Shown here one piece after another: positions 34,842 to 42,924 of a DNA stretch of 64,000 bases. The notes beneath the pieces were generated by a model. That model did not search any database, was not told where the DNA came from, and was given only the letters and a program-made list of their open reading frames with translations. Position 1 is the first letter of the stretch. Each line of letters starts with the position of its first letter. The position numbers and the translations under genes were made by a program. Source of the DNA: Shinella zoogloeoides (GTDB lineage Bacteria > Pseudomonadota > Alphaproteobacteria > Rhizobiales > Rhizobiaceae); contig NZ_CP132312.1 of the NCBI RefSeq assembly GCF_030733845.1, positions 186,001 to 250,000 of the forward strand, read 5' to 3'.

Positions 34842-35951
34842 ATGTCGAGCGTACGTTCATTTGAAGCCGGAGATGTCGAGGCCGTCGCGGACCTCTTCCA
34901 GCGGTTGCTGCGCAAGACCGGTGCGCCGGCCGGCAGCGACCTCAAGGCCTATCTGCGCACCCTTTTCCTTGAAGGGGCGACGGGCGACACACCCCTGCGT
35001 TCCCGCGTCCATGTGCGCGCCGACGGCACGGTCTCCGGCTTTCTCGGCATCCTGCCCGTGCCCATGGAATTCGAAGGGCGCCGCCTGCTCGCGGCAAATT
35101 GCGGAACATTCGCCTGCGACGACCGCGAGAGCGACCCGTTCGCTGGCGCACGCCTGCTGCGCGACGCCCTTTCCGGCCCGCAGGATCTCTCCTTCAGCGA
35201 AACGTCCAACGACATCTCCACCGACATGTGGCGGAGCATGAGGGCAACCGTTCTCGGTCCCTACAGCCTCGAATGGCTGCGTATCCTGAGGCCCGCCGCC
35301 TTCGCGCTGGAAGCCGCCGCGAACCGGGTTTCGGCGGCAAGGCTGGCAAGGCCCCTTGCGAGGGCGGCCGACGCCGTTCTCTGCCGCCGCGGGGAAAAAC
35401 AGAGCTGGTCGCACTATGCGCCGCTCGCCGGCAAGGCCGACGCCTTCATCGACGCGCCGGCGTCGGACGGCGATTTCATCGAGGCTTGCCAGCAGCTTGT
35501 CGCCAAATTCCCCCTTCGCCCGCATTGGGAACGACCGGTGTTGGAAACCATGCTCCGGCACGCCGCGCGCAAGGCGCAGCACGGCGAGCGGGTCCAGCAC
35601 GTCGTAAGGGCTCGCTCCGGCAAGGCGATCGGCCTGTATCTCTACTACGGCGATCCCGGCGGCATCGGCCGCACCGTCCAGATCATGGCCGAGCCCGGCC
35701 AGGAATCCATCGTCATCGACTGTCTCCTGCGCAACGCCCATGACCGCGGCCTCGTCGCGATGCGCGGCCGCACGCAGCCCGCGCTTCTGCAGGCGATGAT
35801 CGGCAAGAAGTGCGCCTTCCTGCACGCCTCCTCCACCGTCGTGCATTCGCGCGATCCCGATCTCCTCCAAGCGATGACCACTGGCCGCGCCTTCCTCAAC
35901 GGCCTTGCCGGCGAGGGCTGGACCCGCCTCATCGGCGACCGTTTCGAGTAG
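34842..35951 (+). CDS. GNAT-like acyltransferase of the polysaccharide cassette
   Basis: A 369-residue protein. The first half (about 1-130) reads as a GNAT-type N-acyltransferase: VRSFEAGDVEAVADLFQRLL at the N-terminus, then FLGILPVPMEFEGRRLLAAN and the acyl-CoA-site-like segment FAGARLLRDAL. A second, poorer GNAT-like segment follows from about 240 (HVVRARSGKAIGLYLYYGDP, then IDCLLRNAHDRGLVAMRGR), so it may be a tandem or FemAB-like fold. ATG 34842 or GTG 34839 starts it. It is five bases before the AsnB gene and is probably a tailoring transferase. The acyl donor and acceptor are unknown. Confidence 0.7.
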   Translation: MSSVRSFEAGDVEAVADLFQRLLRKTGAPAGSDLKAYLRTLFLEGATGDTPLRSRVHVRADGTVSGFLGILPVPMEFEGRRLLAANCGTFACDDRESDPFAGARLLRDALSGPQDLSFSETSNDISTDMWRSMRATVLGPYSLEWLRILRPAAFALEAAANRVSAARLARPLARAADAVLCRRGEKQSWSHYAPLAGKADAFIDAPASDGDFIEACQQLVAKFPLRPHWERPVLETMLRHAARKAQHGERVQHVVRARSGKAIGLYLYYGDPGGIGRTVQIMAEPGQESIVIDCLLRNAHDRGLVAMRGRTQPALLQAMIGKKCAFLHASSTVVHSRDPDLLQAMTTGRAFLNGLAGEGWTRLIGDRFE

Positions 35952-35956
35952 CCGGC

Positions 35957-37912
35957 ATGTGCGGGATAGCGGGATATCACGGACAGAACATCGCGCCGGA
36001 AAAGGCCGCCACTTATCTCGGCCGCATGGTCGCCGCGCTGCGGCATCGCGGGCCGGACGCGGAGGGTGTGCTGGTGCGCGGCGATACGGGCCTTGCCCAT
36101 ACGCGCCTTTCCATCGTCGGCCTTGCCGACGGCGCCCAGCCGATGACGCGCGAAGAGGCGGGGCTTGCCGTCTCCTTCAACGGCGAGATCTTCAACTATG
36201 TGGAGCTGCGCGACGACCTGAAAGCGCGCGGGCAACGTTTCAGGACCGGCTCGGATACCGAGGTGCTGCTCGCCGCCTATGCGGAAAAAGGTCTCGACTG
36301 CCTGGAAGATTTCAACGGCGACTTCGCCTTCGCGCTGCACGATAACCAGACCCGCACGCTCGTGCTCGCCCGCGACCGCATGGGCGTGCGCCCGCTCTTC
36401 TATACCGAGCACGACGGCGCGCTTTTCTTCGCCTCCGAGATCAGGGCGCTGCTCGCCCTGCCCGGCATGGCGGTCGAGATCGATCCGGTAGCGCTCGACC
36501 AGGTCTTCACGCTCTGGTGCCCGATCCCGCCGCGCACCGCCTTCCGCGGCATCCACGAGCTTCCGCCCGGCCATGTGATGACCGTTCGCGATGGCAATCG
36601 CACGATCCGGCCGTGGTGGCAGCTTTCCTATCCCGACCGGAACGACATGGCGCCGTCCGCCGGCAACGGGGAGCAGGCGGAGGAATTGCGCGCGCTTCTC
36701 GCCGAGGCGACCCGCATTCGCCTGCGCGCCGACGTGCCGGTCGGGTCCTATCTTTCGGGCGGCCTCGACTCCTCGTTCATCGCCGCCCTTGCCGCGCGCA
36801 CGGTGACGCGGGGTTTGCGGACCTTCTCGCTGACCTTCCGCAGCGAGGAACATGACGAAAGCGGCTGGCAGCGCCAGATGGCCGCGACGCTCGACGCCGA
36901 GGCGGACAGCGTGGAATGCCCGGCCGAAACGATCGTCGACCGCATGCCCGCCGTCATGCAGCAGATCGGCTGCCCGATCCTGCGCACGGCGCCCGTGCCG
37001 CTTCACCTGCTTTCGCAGCGGGCGCGCGAGCGCGGCATGAAGGTGGTGCTGACCGGCGAAGGCGCGGACGAGATTTTCGCCGGCTACGACCTCTTCCGCG
37101 AGGCGCGGGTCCGCCGCTTCTGCGCCCGGCAGCCGGACTCCCTGCGGCGTCCAAAACTCTTCCAGCGGCTCTATCCCTACCTGCCGGGCCTCAAGCAGCA
37201 GTCGCCGGAATATCTGGCGCGTTTCTTCTCCTTCGGCGCCGAGGCGCTCGACGACCCGCTTTATTCGCACCGCCCACGTTTCCGTTCCACGGCGGCGGCA
37301 AAACTGTTCTTCTCGGCGGATCTCAAGGAGACGCTCGGCGACTACGATGCCGCAGCCGACCTTGCGGCGCGGCTGCCGGCCGATTTTTCCCGCTGGCATC
37401 CGCTCCACCAGGCGCAATATCTGGAAACGGCCTTCCTGCTGCCGGGCTATATCCTTTCCAGCCAGGGCGACCGGGTGATGATGGCCAATGCGGTGGAAGG
37501 GCGGTTCCCCTTCCTCGACTACCGCGTCGTCGCCTTCGCCGCGACCCTTTCGCCGGATGCCAAGCTGCTTGGGCTCAAGGAAAAGCACATTCTCAAGGAA
37601 GCCGCGCGCGGCATCGTGCCGTCAGCGATCATCGACCGTGCCAAGCAACCCTACCGGGCGCCGGATGCCGAGGCTTTTGCCGGCTCGGCAAGGCCCGCCT
37701 ATCTCGACGCCGCGCTGGCGCCGGAGCGGCTGGTGGAAAGCGGGCTGTTCAACGTCCAGGCGGTCGGCAAGCTGAAGGAAAAAGTCCTCAAGGGACAGGC
37801 GACCGGCTTCCGCGACAATGCGGCCTTCATCGGCATCCTGTCGACGGAACTGCTGCGCGGCGGCGACGCCGTACAATCATCACAACCCATATCGAGCATC
37901 GGGGCAAGCTGA
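35957..37912 (+). CDS. asnB: Asparagine synthase (glutamine-hydrolysing)-type amidotransferase
   Basis: A 651-residue class II amidotransferase. The N-terminal glutaminase starts MCGIAGYHG with the catalytic Cys2; the synthetase half has the PP-loop SGGLDSSFIAA. The ATG at 35957 is fixed by the Cys2 requirement, since processing exposes the nucleophile. Length agrees with AsnB. In polysaccharide loci of exosortase-A type, AsnB relatives are tailoring amidotransferases rather than asparagine makers, and this copy lies between a GNAT gene and an acyl carrier protein. It abuts the ACP start (stop TGA 37910-37912, next ATG 37913). The housekeeping alternative remains open. Confidence 0.85.
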   Translation: MCGIAGYHGQNIAPEKAATYLGRMVAALRHRGPDAEGVLVRGDTGLAHTRLSIVGLADGAQPMTREEAGLAVSFNGEIFNYVELRDDLKARGQRFRTGSDTEVLLAAYAEKGLDCLEDFNGDFAFALHDNQTRTLVLARDRMGVRPLFYTEHDGALFFASEIRALLALPGMAVEIDPVALDQVFTLWCPIPPRTAFRGIHELPPGHVMTVRDGNRTIRPWWQLSYPDRNDMAPSAGNGEQAEELRALLAEATRIRLRADVPVGSYLSGGLDSSFIAALAARTVTRGLRTFSLTFRSEEHDESGWQRQMAATLDAEADSVECPAETIVDRMPAVMQQIGCPILRTAPVPLHLLSQRARERGMKVVLTGEGADEIFAGYDLFREARVRRFCARQPDSLRRPKLFQRLYPYLPGLKQQSPEYLARFFSFGAEALDDPLYSHRPRFRSTAAAKLFFSADLKETLGDYDAAADLAARLPADFSRWHPLHQAQYLETAFLLPGYILSSQGDRVMMANAVEGRFPFLDYRVVAFAATLSPDAKLLGLKEKHILKEAARGIVPSAIIDRAKQPYRAPDAEAFAGSARPAYLDAALAPERLVESGLFNVQAVGKLKEKVLKGQATGFRDNAAFIGILSTELLRGGDAVQSSQPISSIGAS

Positions 37913-38167
37913 ATGACCGACGAAACCAAGACCACCATACGCGCCTTCATCGTGGAGAACTTCCTGTTCGGCGACGACAGCCAGCCGCTTCCGGCCGACC
38001 TGTCGCTCATCGACAACGACCTGATCGATTCCACCGGCATCCTCGAGCTTGTCGGCTTCCTGGAAGAGCGCTTCGCCATCTCGGTGGCCGATGCCGATAT
38101 CGTGCCGACCAATCTCGACACGATCGAGCGGATCGCCGGCTTCATCGAGCGCAAGCAGGCAGCCTGA
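37913..38167 (+). CDS. Acyl carrier protein of the cassette
   Basis: An 84-residue acidic acyl carrier protein (ACP/PCP fold, four helices). The phosphopantetheine Ser is in LIDNDLIDSTGILEL, in the D-S-x pattern. It differs from housekeeping AcpP, which has GADSLDTVEL. It abuts asnB and is followed 14 bases later by an AMP-forming ligase, so it probably carries an activated acid for transfer. A phosphopantetheinyl transferase is not visible in the window. Confidence 0.88.
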   Translation: MTDETKTTIRAFIVENFLFGDDSQPLPADLSLIDNDLIDSTGILELVGFLEERFAISVADADIVPTNLDTIERIAGFIERKQAA

Positions 38168-38181
38168 CGGCGGAAGCGGCC

Positions 38182-39702
38182 ATGCGGATCGAGCACTATC
38201 TTCGGGAAAGCGCGGAGCGGGACGGGGCTAAGACGGCCATCGTCGCGGGCGACGTGCGGCTGAGCTACGACCGCCTCCTCGACCTCGCCGCCCGCATGGC
38301 GACGACGCTGCAGCGCCATGGCGTTGCCCGCGGCGACCGCGTGCTCATCCTGCTCGACAACGGCTGGCAGGCGGCGGTCACGGTCTTCGCGACCTGGATG
38401 GCCGGGGCGGTCATCTGCTCGGTCAACCCGTCGAGCAAGGGGCCTCGCCTTTCGCAGATCGCGCGCGATTGCACGCCGGCGATCATCGCCACGGAAAACC
38501 GACTTGAGGGGCTGGTCGAGGCGACCGCCGGGCTTTCGGCCATCCCGCGCCTCGTGACGGGCGACGGCCGGAGCTTTCAGGCGGGGCTCGAAGCCGAGCC
38601 CTTCGCGGCCGACATCCTGCCGGATACCGACCTTGCCGCGCTGATCTATACATCCGGCTCGACGGGCGAGCCGAAGGGCGTGATGCTCGCGCACGAGAAC
38701 ATGGATGCGGCGGCGCGGTCGATTGCCTCCTACCTCGAAAACACTGCCGCCGACACGATCCTCGTCGTCCTGCCCATGTCCTTCGGCTACGGGCTCAACC
38801 AGCTCGTGACCGCGATGCTGACGGGCGCGACGCTCGTCATCGAAAAATCCTTCGCCTTCCCCCAGGCGATCTTCGAGAAGATCCGCGACGAGCGCGTTAC
38901 CGGCTTTCCGCTGGTGCCGGCGATGGCCGCGATGATGATGCAGGCGCGAGACCTCGATCCGTCGCTCTTTGTGAGCCTGCGCTACATGACGAGCGCCGCC
39001 GCGCCCCTGCCGCTGGCGCATCTCGACCGGATGCGCGCCTTCCTGCCCCATGTCCGCCTCTATGTGATGTACGGCCAGACCGAATGCACCCGCGCCACCT
39101 TCCTGCCGCCGGAGGAGATCGACGCGCGGCGCGGATCCGTCGGCATCGCCATACCGGGGGCCCGCGCCGCGGTGGTGGACGACGCCGGTCTGCCGGTTCC
39201 GCCGGGCACGGTCGGCGAACTGGTGATCAGCGGGCCGAATGTCATGCGAGGCTATTGGCGCAAGGAGGCCGCGACCTGCAAGGCGCTGCGGCCGGACCCG
39301 GACACCGGAGCCATCCGCCTTCACACAGGCGACCTTTTCACCGCGGATGCGGACGGCTACCTCACCTTCGTCGCCCGCACGGACGACATCATCAAGCCGC
39401 GCGGCGAGAAGGTCGCGCCGAAGGCGGTGGAGGACGTGCTGCACCGCATGCCGGGTATCGCCGAAGCGCTCGTCGTCGGCGTTCCCCATGACGTGCTCGG
39501 CGAGGCCGTCAAGGCGATCGTCGTCGCTTCCGATCCCGCCCTGACCGAACGGGACGTGATGCGTTTCTGCGCGCGCAACCTCGAGGATCACATGGTCCCG
39601 AAGGTCGTCGAATTCCGGGCTTTTCTGCCCAAGACCGAATCCGGCAAGGCAAGCCGCAGGCTCGCCGCCCAAACCGCCACCCTGACAGGATCGAACGCAT
39701 GA
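38182..39702 (+). CDS. AMP-forming acyl-CoA/acyl-ACP ligase
   Basis: A 506-residue ANL-superfamily adenylating enzyme. The P-loop-like A3 motif is YTSGSTGEPKGVMLAHEN (about 155-172), the aromatic/Thr motif YVMYGQTECTRATF (about 293), the hinge HTGDLFTADADGYLTFVART, then DDIIKPRGEKVAPKAVE and the C-terminal catalytic Lys in PKTESGKASRRL. It activates a carboxylic acid and presumably loads the adjacent ACP. GCGGAAGCGG precedes the ATG. It overlaps the NadE-like gene by four bases (ATGA). The acid is unknown. Confidence 0.88.
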   Translation: MRIEHYLRESAERDGAKTAIVAGDVRLSYDRLLDLAARMATTLQRHGVARGDRVLILLDNGWQAAVTVFATWMAGAVICSVNPSSKGPRLSQIARDCTPAIIATENRLEGLVEATAGLSAIPRLVTGDGRSFQAGLEAEPFAADILPDTDLAALIYTSGSTGEPKGVMLAHENMDAAARSIASYLENTAADTILVVLPMSFGYGLNQLVTAMLTGATLVIEKSFAFPQAIFEKIRDERVTGFPLVPAMAAMMMQARDLDPSLFVSLRYMTSAAAPLPLAHLDRMRAFLPHVRLYVMYGQTECTRATFLPPEEIDARRGSVGIAIPGARAAVVDDAGLPVPPGTVGELVISGPNVMRGYWRKEAATCKALRPDPDTGAIRLHTGDLFTADADGYLTFVARTDDIIKPRGEKVAPKAVEDVLHRMPGIAEALVVGVPHDVLGEAVKAIVVASDPALTERDVMRFCARNLEDHMVPKVVEFRAFLPKTESGKASRRLAAQTATLTGSNA

Positions 39703-40679
39703 TCGCACCGACGTCCCATACGCCCTCCTTCGCGCCGCTCATGCTCGATCCCGCCGCGGAGGTGGAGCGCATCACCGCCTGGATGCGCGAGAAGCTGCGC
39801 ACCGACCTGCGCAAGCGCGGGCTCGTACTCGGCCTTTCCGGGGGCATCGATTCGAGCCTTTCGGCTGCGCTTGCGGTGCGCGCGCTCGGTGCGAAGAACG
39901 TCTTTGCCCTCTATATGCCGGAGAACGATTCCGACCCGGAGAGCCTGCGCCTCGGGCGCAGCGTGGCGGAGACCTTCGGCATCGACAGCGTGGTCGAGGA
40001 TATCGGGCCGTCGCTCGCGGCCATGGGCTGCTACGAGCGCCGCGACGCCTTCATCCGCGAGGCCGTGCCGGAATATGAAGCCGGCTGGGCCTCCAAGATC
40101 GTCTTCGACAACCCGATGACGACTGGCGGTTACAACATCTCCTCGCTCGTCGTGCGCTCGCCCGACGGCGAAATGCGCAAGGTTCGCCTGTCGGCAAATG
40201 CCTATCTCGGCATTGTCGCGGCGACGAACATGAAGCAGCGCACGCGCAAGCAGCTCGAATATTACCATGCCGACCGCCTGAACTTCGCAGTGCTCGGCAC
40301 GCCGAACCGGCTGGAATACGACCAGGGCTTCTTCGTCAAGAACGGCGACGGCGCGGCCGATATCAAGCCGATCGCCCATCTCTACAAGTCGCAGGTCTAC
40401 CAGCTCGCCGCCTATCTCGGCGTGCCCTCGGAAATCCTCGCCCGCCCGCCGACCACGGACACCTATTCGCTGCCGCAGACGCAGGAGGAGTTCTACTTCG
40501 CCCTGCCCTACGACAAGATGGACATCTGCCTTTACGGTCTGGAAAACGCCGTGCCGGCGCAAAAGATCGCCGAGGCGACGGGGCTCAAGGCGAGCGACGT
40601 GGAGCTGGTCTGGGCGGATATCGCCGCCAAGCGCAAGGTCGCGCGCTACCTGCATTGCCAGCCGCTCACGATGGGCTGA
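39699..40679 (+). CDS. NAD-synthase (NadE)-like amidating/adenylating enzyme
   Basis: A 326-residue protein of the ammonia-dependent NAD synthase fold without a glutaminase domain. The PP-loop is GLSGGIDSSLSAALA (about 46-60). The NadE block GTPNRLEYDQGFFVKNGDGA and LYKSQVYQLAAYLGVPSEIL is present, but the usual PSAGLW-like segment is RPPTTDTYSLPQTQEE. It overlaps the ligase gene by four bases and ends an AsnB-ACP-ligase cassette, an unlikely place for housekeeping NAD synthesis. It could be a repurposed amide-bond former. Substrate assignment remains open, as ordinary NadE is also possible. Confidence 0.72.
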   Translation: MIAPTSHTPSFAPLMLDPAAEVERITAWMREKLRTDLRKRGLVLGLSGGIDSSLSAALAVRALGAKNVFALYMPENDSDPESLRLGRSVAETFGIDSVVEDIGPSLAAMGCYERRDAFIREAVPEYEAGWASKIVFDNPMTTGGYNISSLVVRSPDGEMRKVRLSANAYLGIVAATNMKQRTRKQLEYYHADRLNFAVLGTPNRLEYDQGFFVKNGDGAADIKPIAHLYKSQVYQLAAYLGVPSEILARPPTTDTYSLPQTQEEFYFALPYDKMDICLYGLENAVPAQKIAEATGLKASDVELVWADIAAKRKVARYLHCQPLTMG

Positions 40680-40685
40680 CACGGA

Positions 40686-40717
40686 AAGGCCGAGGCCGCT
40701 TTCGCAGCCCCGGCCTT
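40686..40717. terminator. Hairpin between nadE-like and ridA-like genes
   Basis: AAGGCCGAGGC, about a 10-base loop, GCCCCGGCCTT; one internal mismatch. It is followed by TGTTT on the plus strand and TTTCCG on the minus strand, so it could stop transcription from both converging units. Confidence 0.62.
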
Positions 40718-40735
40718 GTTTCCTGACGGGCTCGC

Positions 40736-41074
40736 TCAGACGAGCGCCGTCACCTGGATTTCCACCAGCAGTTCCGGCGCGGCGAGGCGGGCCTCCACCG
40801 TGGCGCGGACCGGCAGGTTGTCCTTGTCGACCCATTGGTCCCAGACTTCGTTCATCTGGTTGAAATGGGCGATGTCGCGCAGCCAGATGGCGGCGCTGAT
40901 GAGCTTGGCCTTGGAGGTGCCGGCTTCCGCGAGCAGGCCGTCGATCTGCGCGAGGATGTCGCGGGTCTGGGCGACCGTGTCGGCGCCTTCGCCGGTGACA
41001 CCGGCCGTGGTGACCACACCGTTGACGACGACGGCGCCGCAGAAACGCTTGCCGGGCTTGATGCGCTTGATCAT
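40736..41074 (-). CDS. RidA/YjgF-type enamine/imine deaminase
   Basis: A 112-residue RidA-family trimeric protein that hydrolyses reactive 2-imino acids to 2-keto acids plus ammonia. Family traits are visible in the N-terminus (IKRIKPGKRFCGAVVVNGVV), in VAQTRDILAQIDGLLAEAGT and in LPVRATVEARLAAPELLVEI, where the conserved Arg that binds the substrate carboxylate is the R of VRATVEA or EARLA. It is the last gene of the operon, 19 bases after the racemase fusion, and fits deamination of the imine released by the D-amino-acid dehydrogenase. GGGAGA precedes the ATG at 41074. Confidence 0.87.
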   Translation of the reverse strand: MIKRIKPGKRFCGAVVVNGVVTTAGVTGEGADTVAQTRDILAQIDGLLAEAGTSKAKLISAAIWLRDIAHFNQMNEVWDQWVDKDNLPVRATVEARLAAPELLVEIQVTALV

Positions 41075-41093
41075 GAAAAGTCTCCCTGTTTGA

Positions 41094-42881
41094 TCAAAGA
41101 ATGGTTTTGCCGAAAGCCGACAGGATGAAGTTGGCGCATTCCGCGCCGATCGGCGATGGCAGCGCGGCATCAATGCCTGAAACGCTCAGCGAGCGCAACT
41201 TGCCGCTGAGCGCCGCCATCTCCATCGCCGAATGGGTCTCGCGCACGGTGATACCGCCGATGCCGCCGCTCCAGCCGGACATGTCGGTGGCAGTCGGCGA
41301 ATAGCAGAGGTGAAAACCGCGCGTGCCGGCAGAGGCGATGGCGATTGCGTCGCGCATCGCCTGGCGCAGGCCGACGGCGTCGATCTCCGCCATGGTGAAG
41401 GTGCGGATGCGCGAAGCTTTCAGCGTCGCCGCCTCTTCGGGCGCTGCATTGCGCAGGCCGACGAGCACGATGTTCTCAGGCGCGATATGCGGCGGCAGGC
41501 GGGCCAGCATGCGGCGCAGCACGGCATTTTCCGGTGGCGGCGCGTCGTCATCTCCATCCGGCATCATGGCGGCGTCGGAATCGATCCAGACCAGGCCGAG
41601 CGCATCGTGCCGGCGGCCGGCCGCTTCGACGAAGGGCAGGATATCGCGCCGGCGGGCGCAGATGGAAAGCCTTCGCGCATCGCCATCAGTATCCCGCTCG
41701 AAACCGAGATGTTCGATGCGCTCGACAATGTTCTGCACGACCACGAGCGCGCCGCCGATGGCGTCCGTCTCGATTTCATAGGTCTTGCGCGCGCCCGCTT
41801 TCTGCACATCCCGCATGGGAACCTTCTCCACATATTCAGACGTCATCACCGTCAGCAGCGCGCCGTAGTTCATTCGGAAGCTGACATTCTCGCCCACCTG
41901 CAAGGGCGGATCGGCCTCGGTGAGATCGAGCACGAGATGATCGCTGGATGCGCCGAGCACACGCACGCCCGGGCGCGCCGGGATGAGCCCTTCGGCGATC
42001 ACGTCCTCGCGGCCGATATTGGCGATGCCGCGCAGCCGGTCTCCTTCGTCGAGGAAGACCGGCGCGTTGCCGAAGGCGTCGAGGCCGGACTTGCCGATCG
42101 GCATCGACGGCTTGACCTTCACTTCCAGCAGTTCGCCGGTGAGCTCGAAGGCATCGCGGTCGAGCGCCTCCCACGGCTCGGTGAGGAAGGTGTCGCGCCC
42201 GCCCTGCAGGATCGCCTCGCCGATGCGCAGGTTGTTGATGCCGACAGGCATTCCGCCGGCCAGAAGCAGGGGAAGCGAGGAGGAGTTGCCGCCGGAGACC
42301 CAATCGAGCGGGCGGCCGGTGATGCTCTCCACCTTGTAGGCGTGGGCGACGAGCTGCGTCAGGTTCTCCTGCGTCGGGATGATGGCGCCGAAGCAGGTGA
42401 GGTTGGTGCCGACGCCGGCTATGCGCACGCCGGGCAGGTCCATCACCGCCTCGACGGTGGGGATGAGGTCGCTCGGCCAGATTCCCTCGCGCAGGTCCCC
42501 GAGGTCGATCATCAGGATGACGTCGTGCACACGGCCGAGCCGTTCGGCGACGCGGGAAATCTCGCGCATCAACTGCAACTCGGATTGCAGGCTGATATCG
42601 ACGGTGCGCACCAGTTCCTCCACCCGCGTCAGCGGCGGCGAGCGGAGCAGCATGACCGGGCAGTCGATGCCGGCATCGCGCAGGCGGCGGATGTTCTCGA
42701 AGCGGGATTCGGCGATGCCCGCCACGCCGCCGCGCAGCATGGCGCGCGCGACCTGCGGCATGCCGCAGGTGCCCTTGGTAACGCCGAACGGCGTGATGCC
42801 CGCGCCGCGGCAGAGATCAACGACCGCGCGGGCATTGCGTTCGATGCAGGCAAGATCGATCGAGATTTGCGGATCGGACAT
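41094..42881 (-). CDS. PLP-dependent racemase fused to a degenerate arginase-like domain
   Basis: A 595-residue fusion. Residues 1-360 are an alanine/ornithine-racemase-like fold-type III enzyme: start ISIDLACIERNARAVVDLCR, PLP Lys36 in VTKGTCG, and a second-domain block FRMNYGALLTVMTSEYVEKV. Residues about 375-595 read as an arginase/agmatinase-like domain with spaced equivalents VWIDSDAAM, NIVLVGLRNAAPEEAA and GGIGGITVRETHSAMEMAAL. The metal motifs are broken: the family DAHAD is DSDAA and the SFDIDxxDP strand is CYSPTATDM, so metal-dependent urea release is unlikely. AAGGGA precedes the ATG at 42881. In this operon it would racemise a basic amino acid, probably arginine (inference); the second domain may bind the guanidino group. 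Confidence 0.82.
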   Translation of the reverse strand: MSDPQISIDLACIERNARAVVDLCRGAGITPFGVTKGTCGMPQVARAMLRGGVAGIAESRFENIRRLRDAGIDCPVMLLRSPPLTRVEELVRTVDISLQSELQLMREISRVAERLGRVHDVILMIDLGDLREGIWPSDLIPTVEAVMDLPGVRIAGVGTNLTCFGAIIPTQENLTQLVAHAYKVESITGRPLDWVSGGNSSSLPLLLAGGMPVGINNLRIGEAILQGGRDTFLTEPWEALDRDAFELTGELLEVKVKPSMPIGKSGLDAFGNAPVFLDEGDRLRGIANIGREDVIAEGLIPARPGVRVLGASSDHLVLDLTEADPPLQVGENVSFRMNYGALLTVMTSEYVEKVPMRDVQKAGARKTYEIETDAIGGALVVVQNIVERIEHLGFERDTDGDARRLSICARRRDILPFVEAAGRRHDALGLVWIDSDAAMMPDGDDDAPPPENAVLRRMLARLPPHIAPENIVLVGLRNAAPEEAATLKASRIRTFTMAEIDAVGLRQAMRDAIAIASAGTRGFHLCYSPTATDMSGWSGGIGGITVRETHSAMEMAALSGKLRSLSVSGIDAALPSPIGAECANFILSAFGKTIL

Positions 42882-42924
42882 TGAGATCCCTTGTTTGGTG
42901 CATTCCCACTTTTCGTGGAAATGC

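Noticed and set aside
33293..34945. 176-residue N-terminal extension of the second GT4 protein
   Set aside because: The extension covers the AT-rich intergenic gap with no protein character, and the GTG at 34417 has a good ribosome site and a typical GT4 start.
36916..39702. 928-residue frame across asnB, the ACP and the ligase
   Set aside because: Its first part is an Arg/Ala-rich shadow of asnB that happens to stay open into the real ligase frame. The ligase begins at 38182, and the intervening ACP is in another frame.
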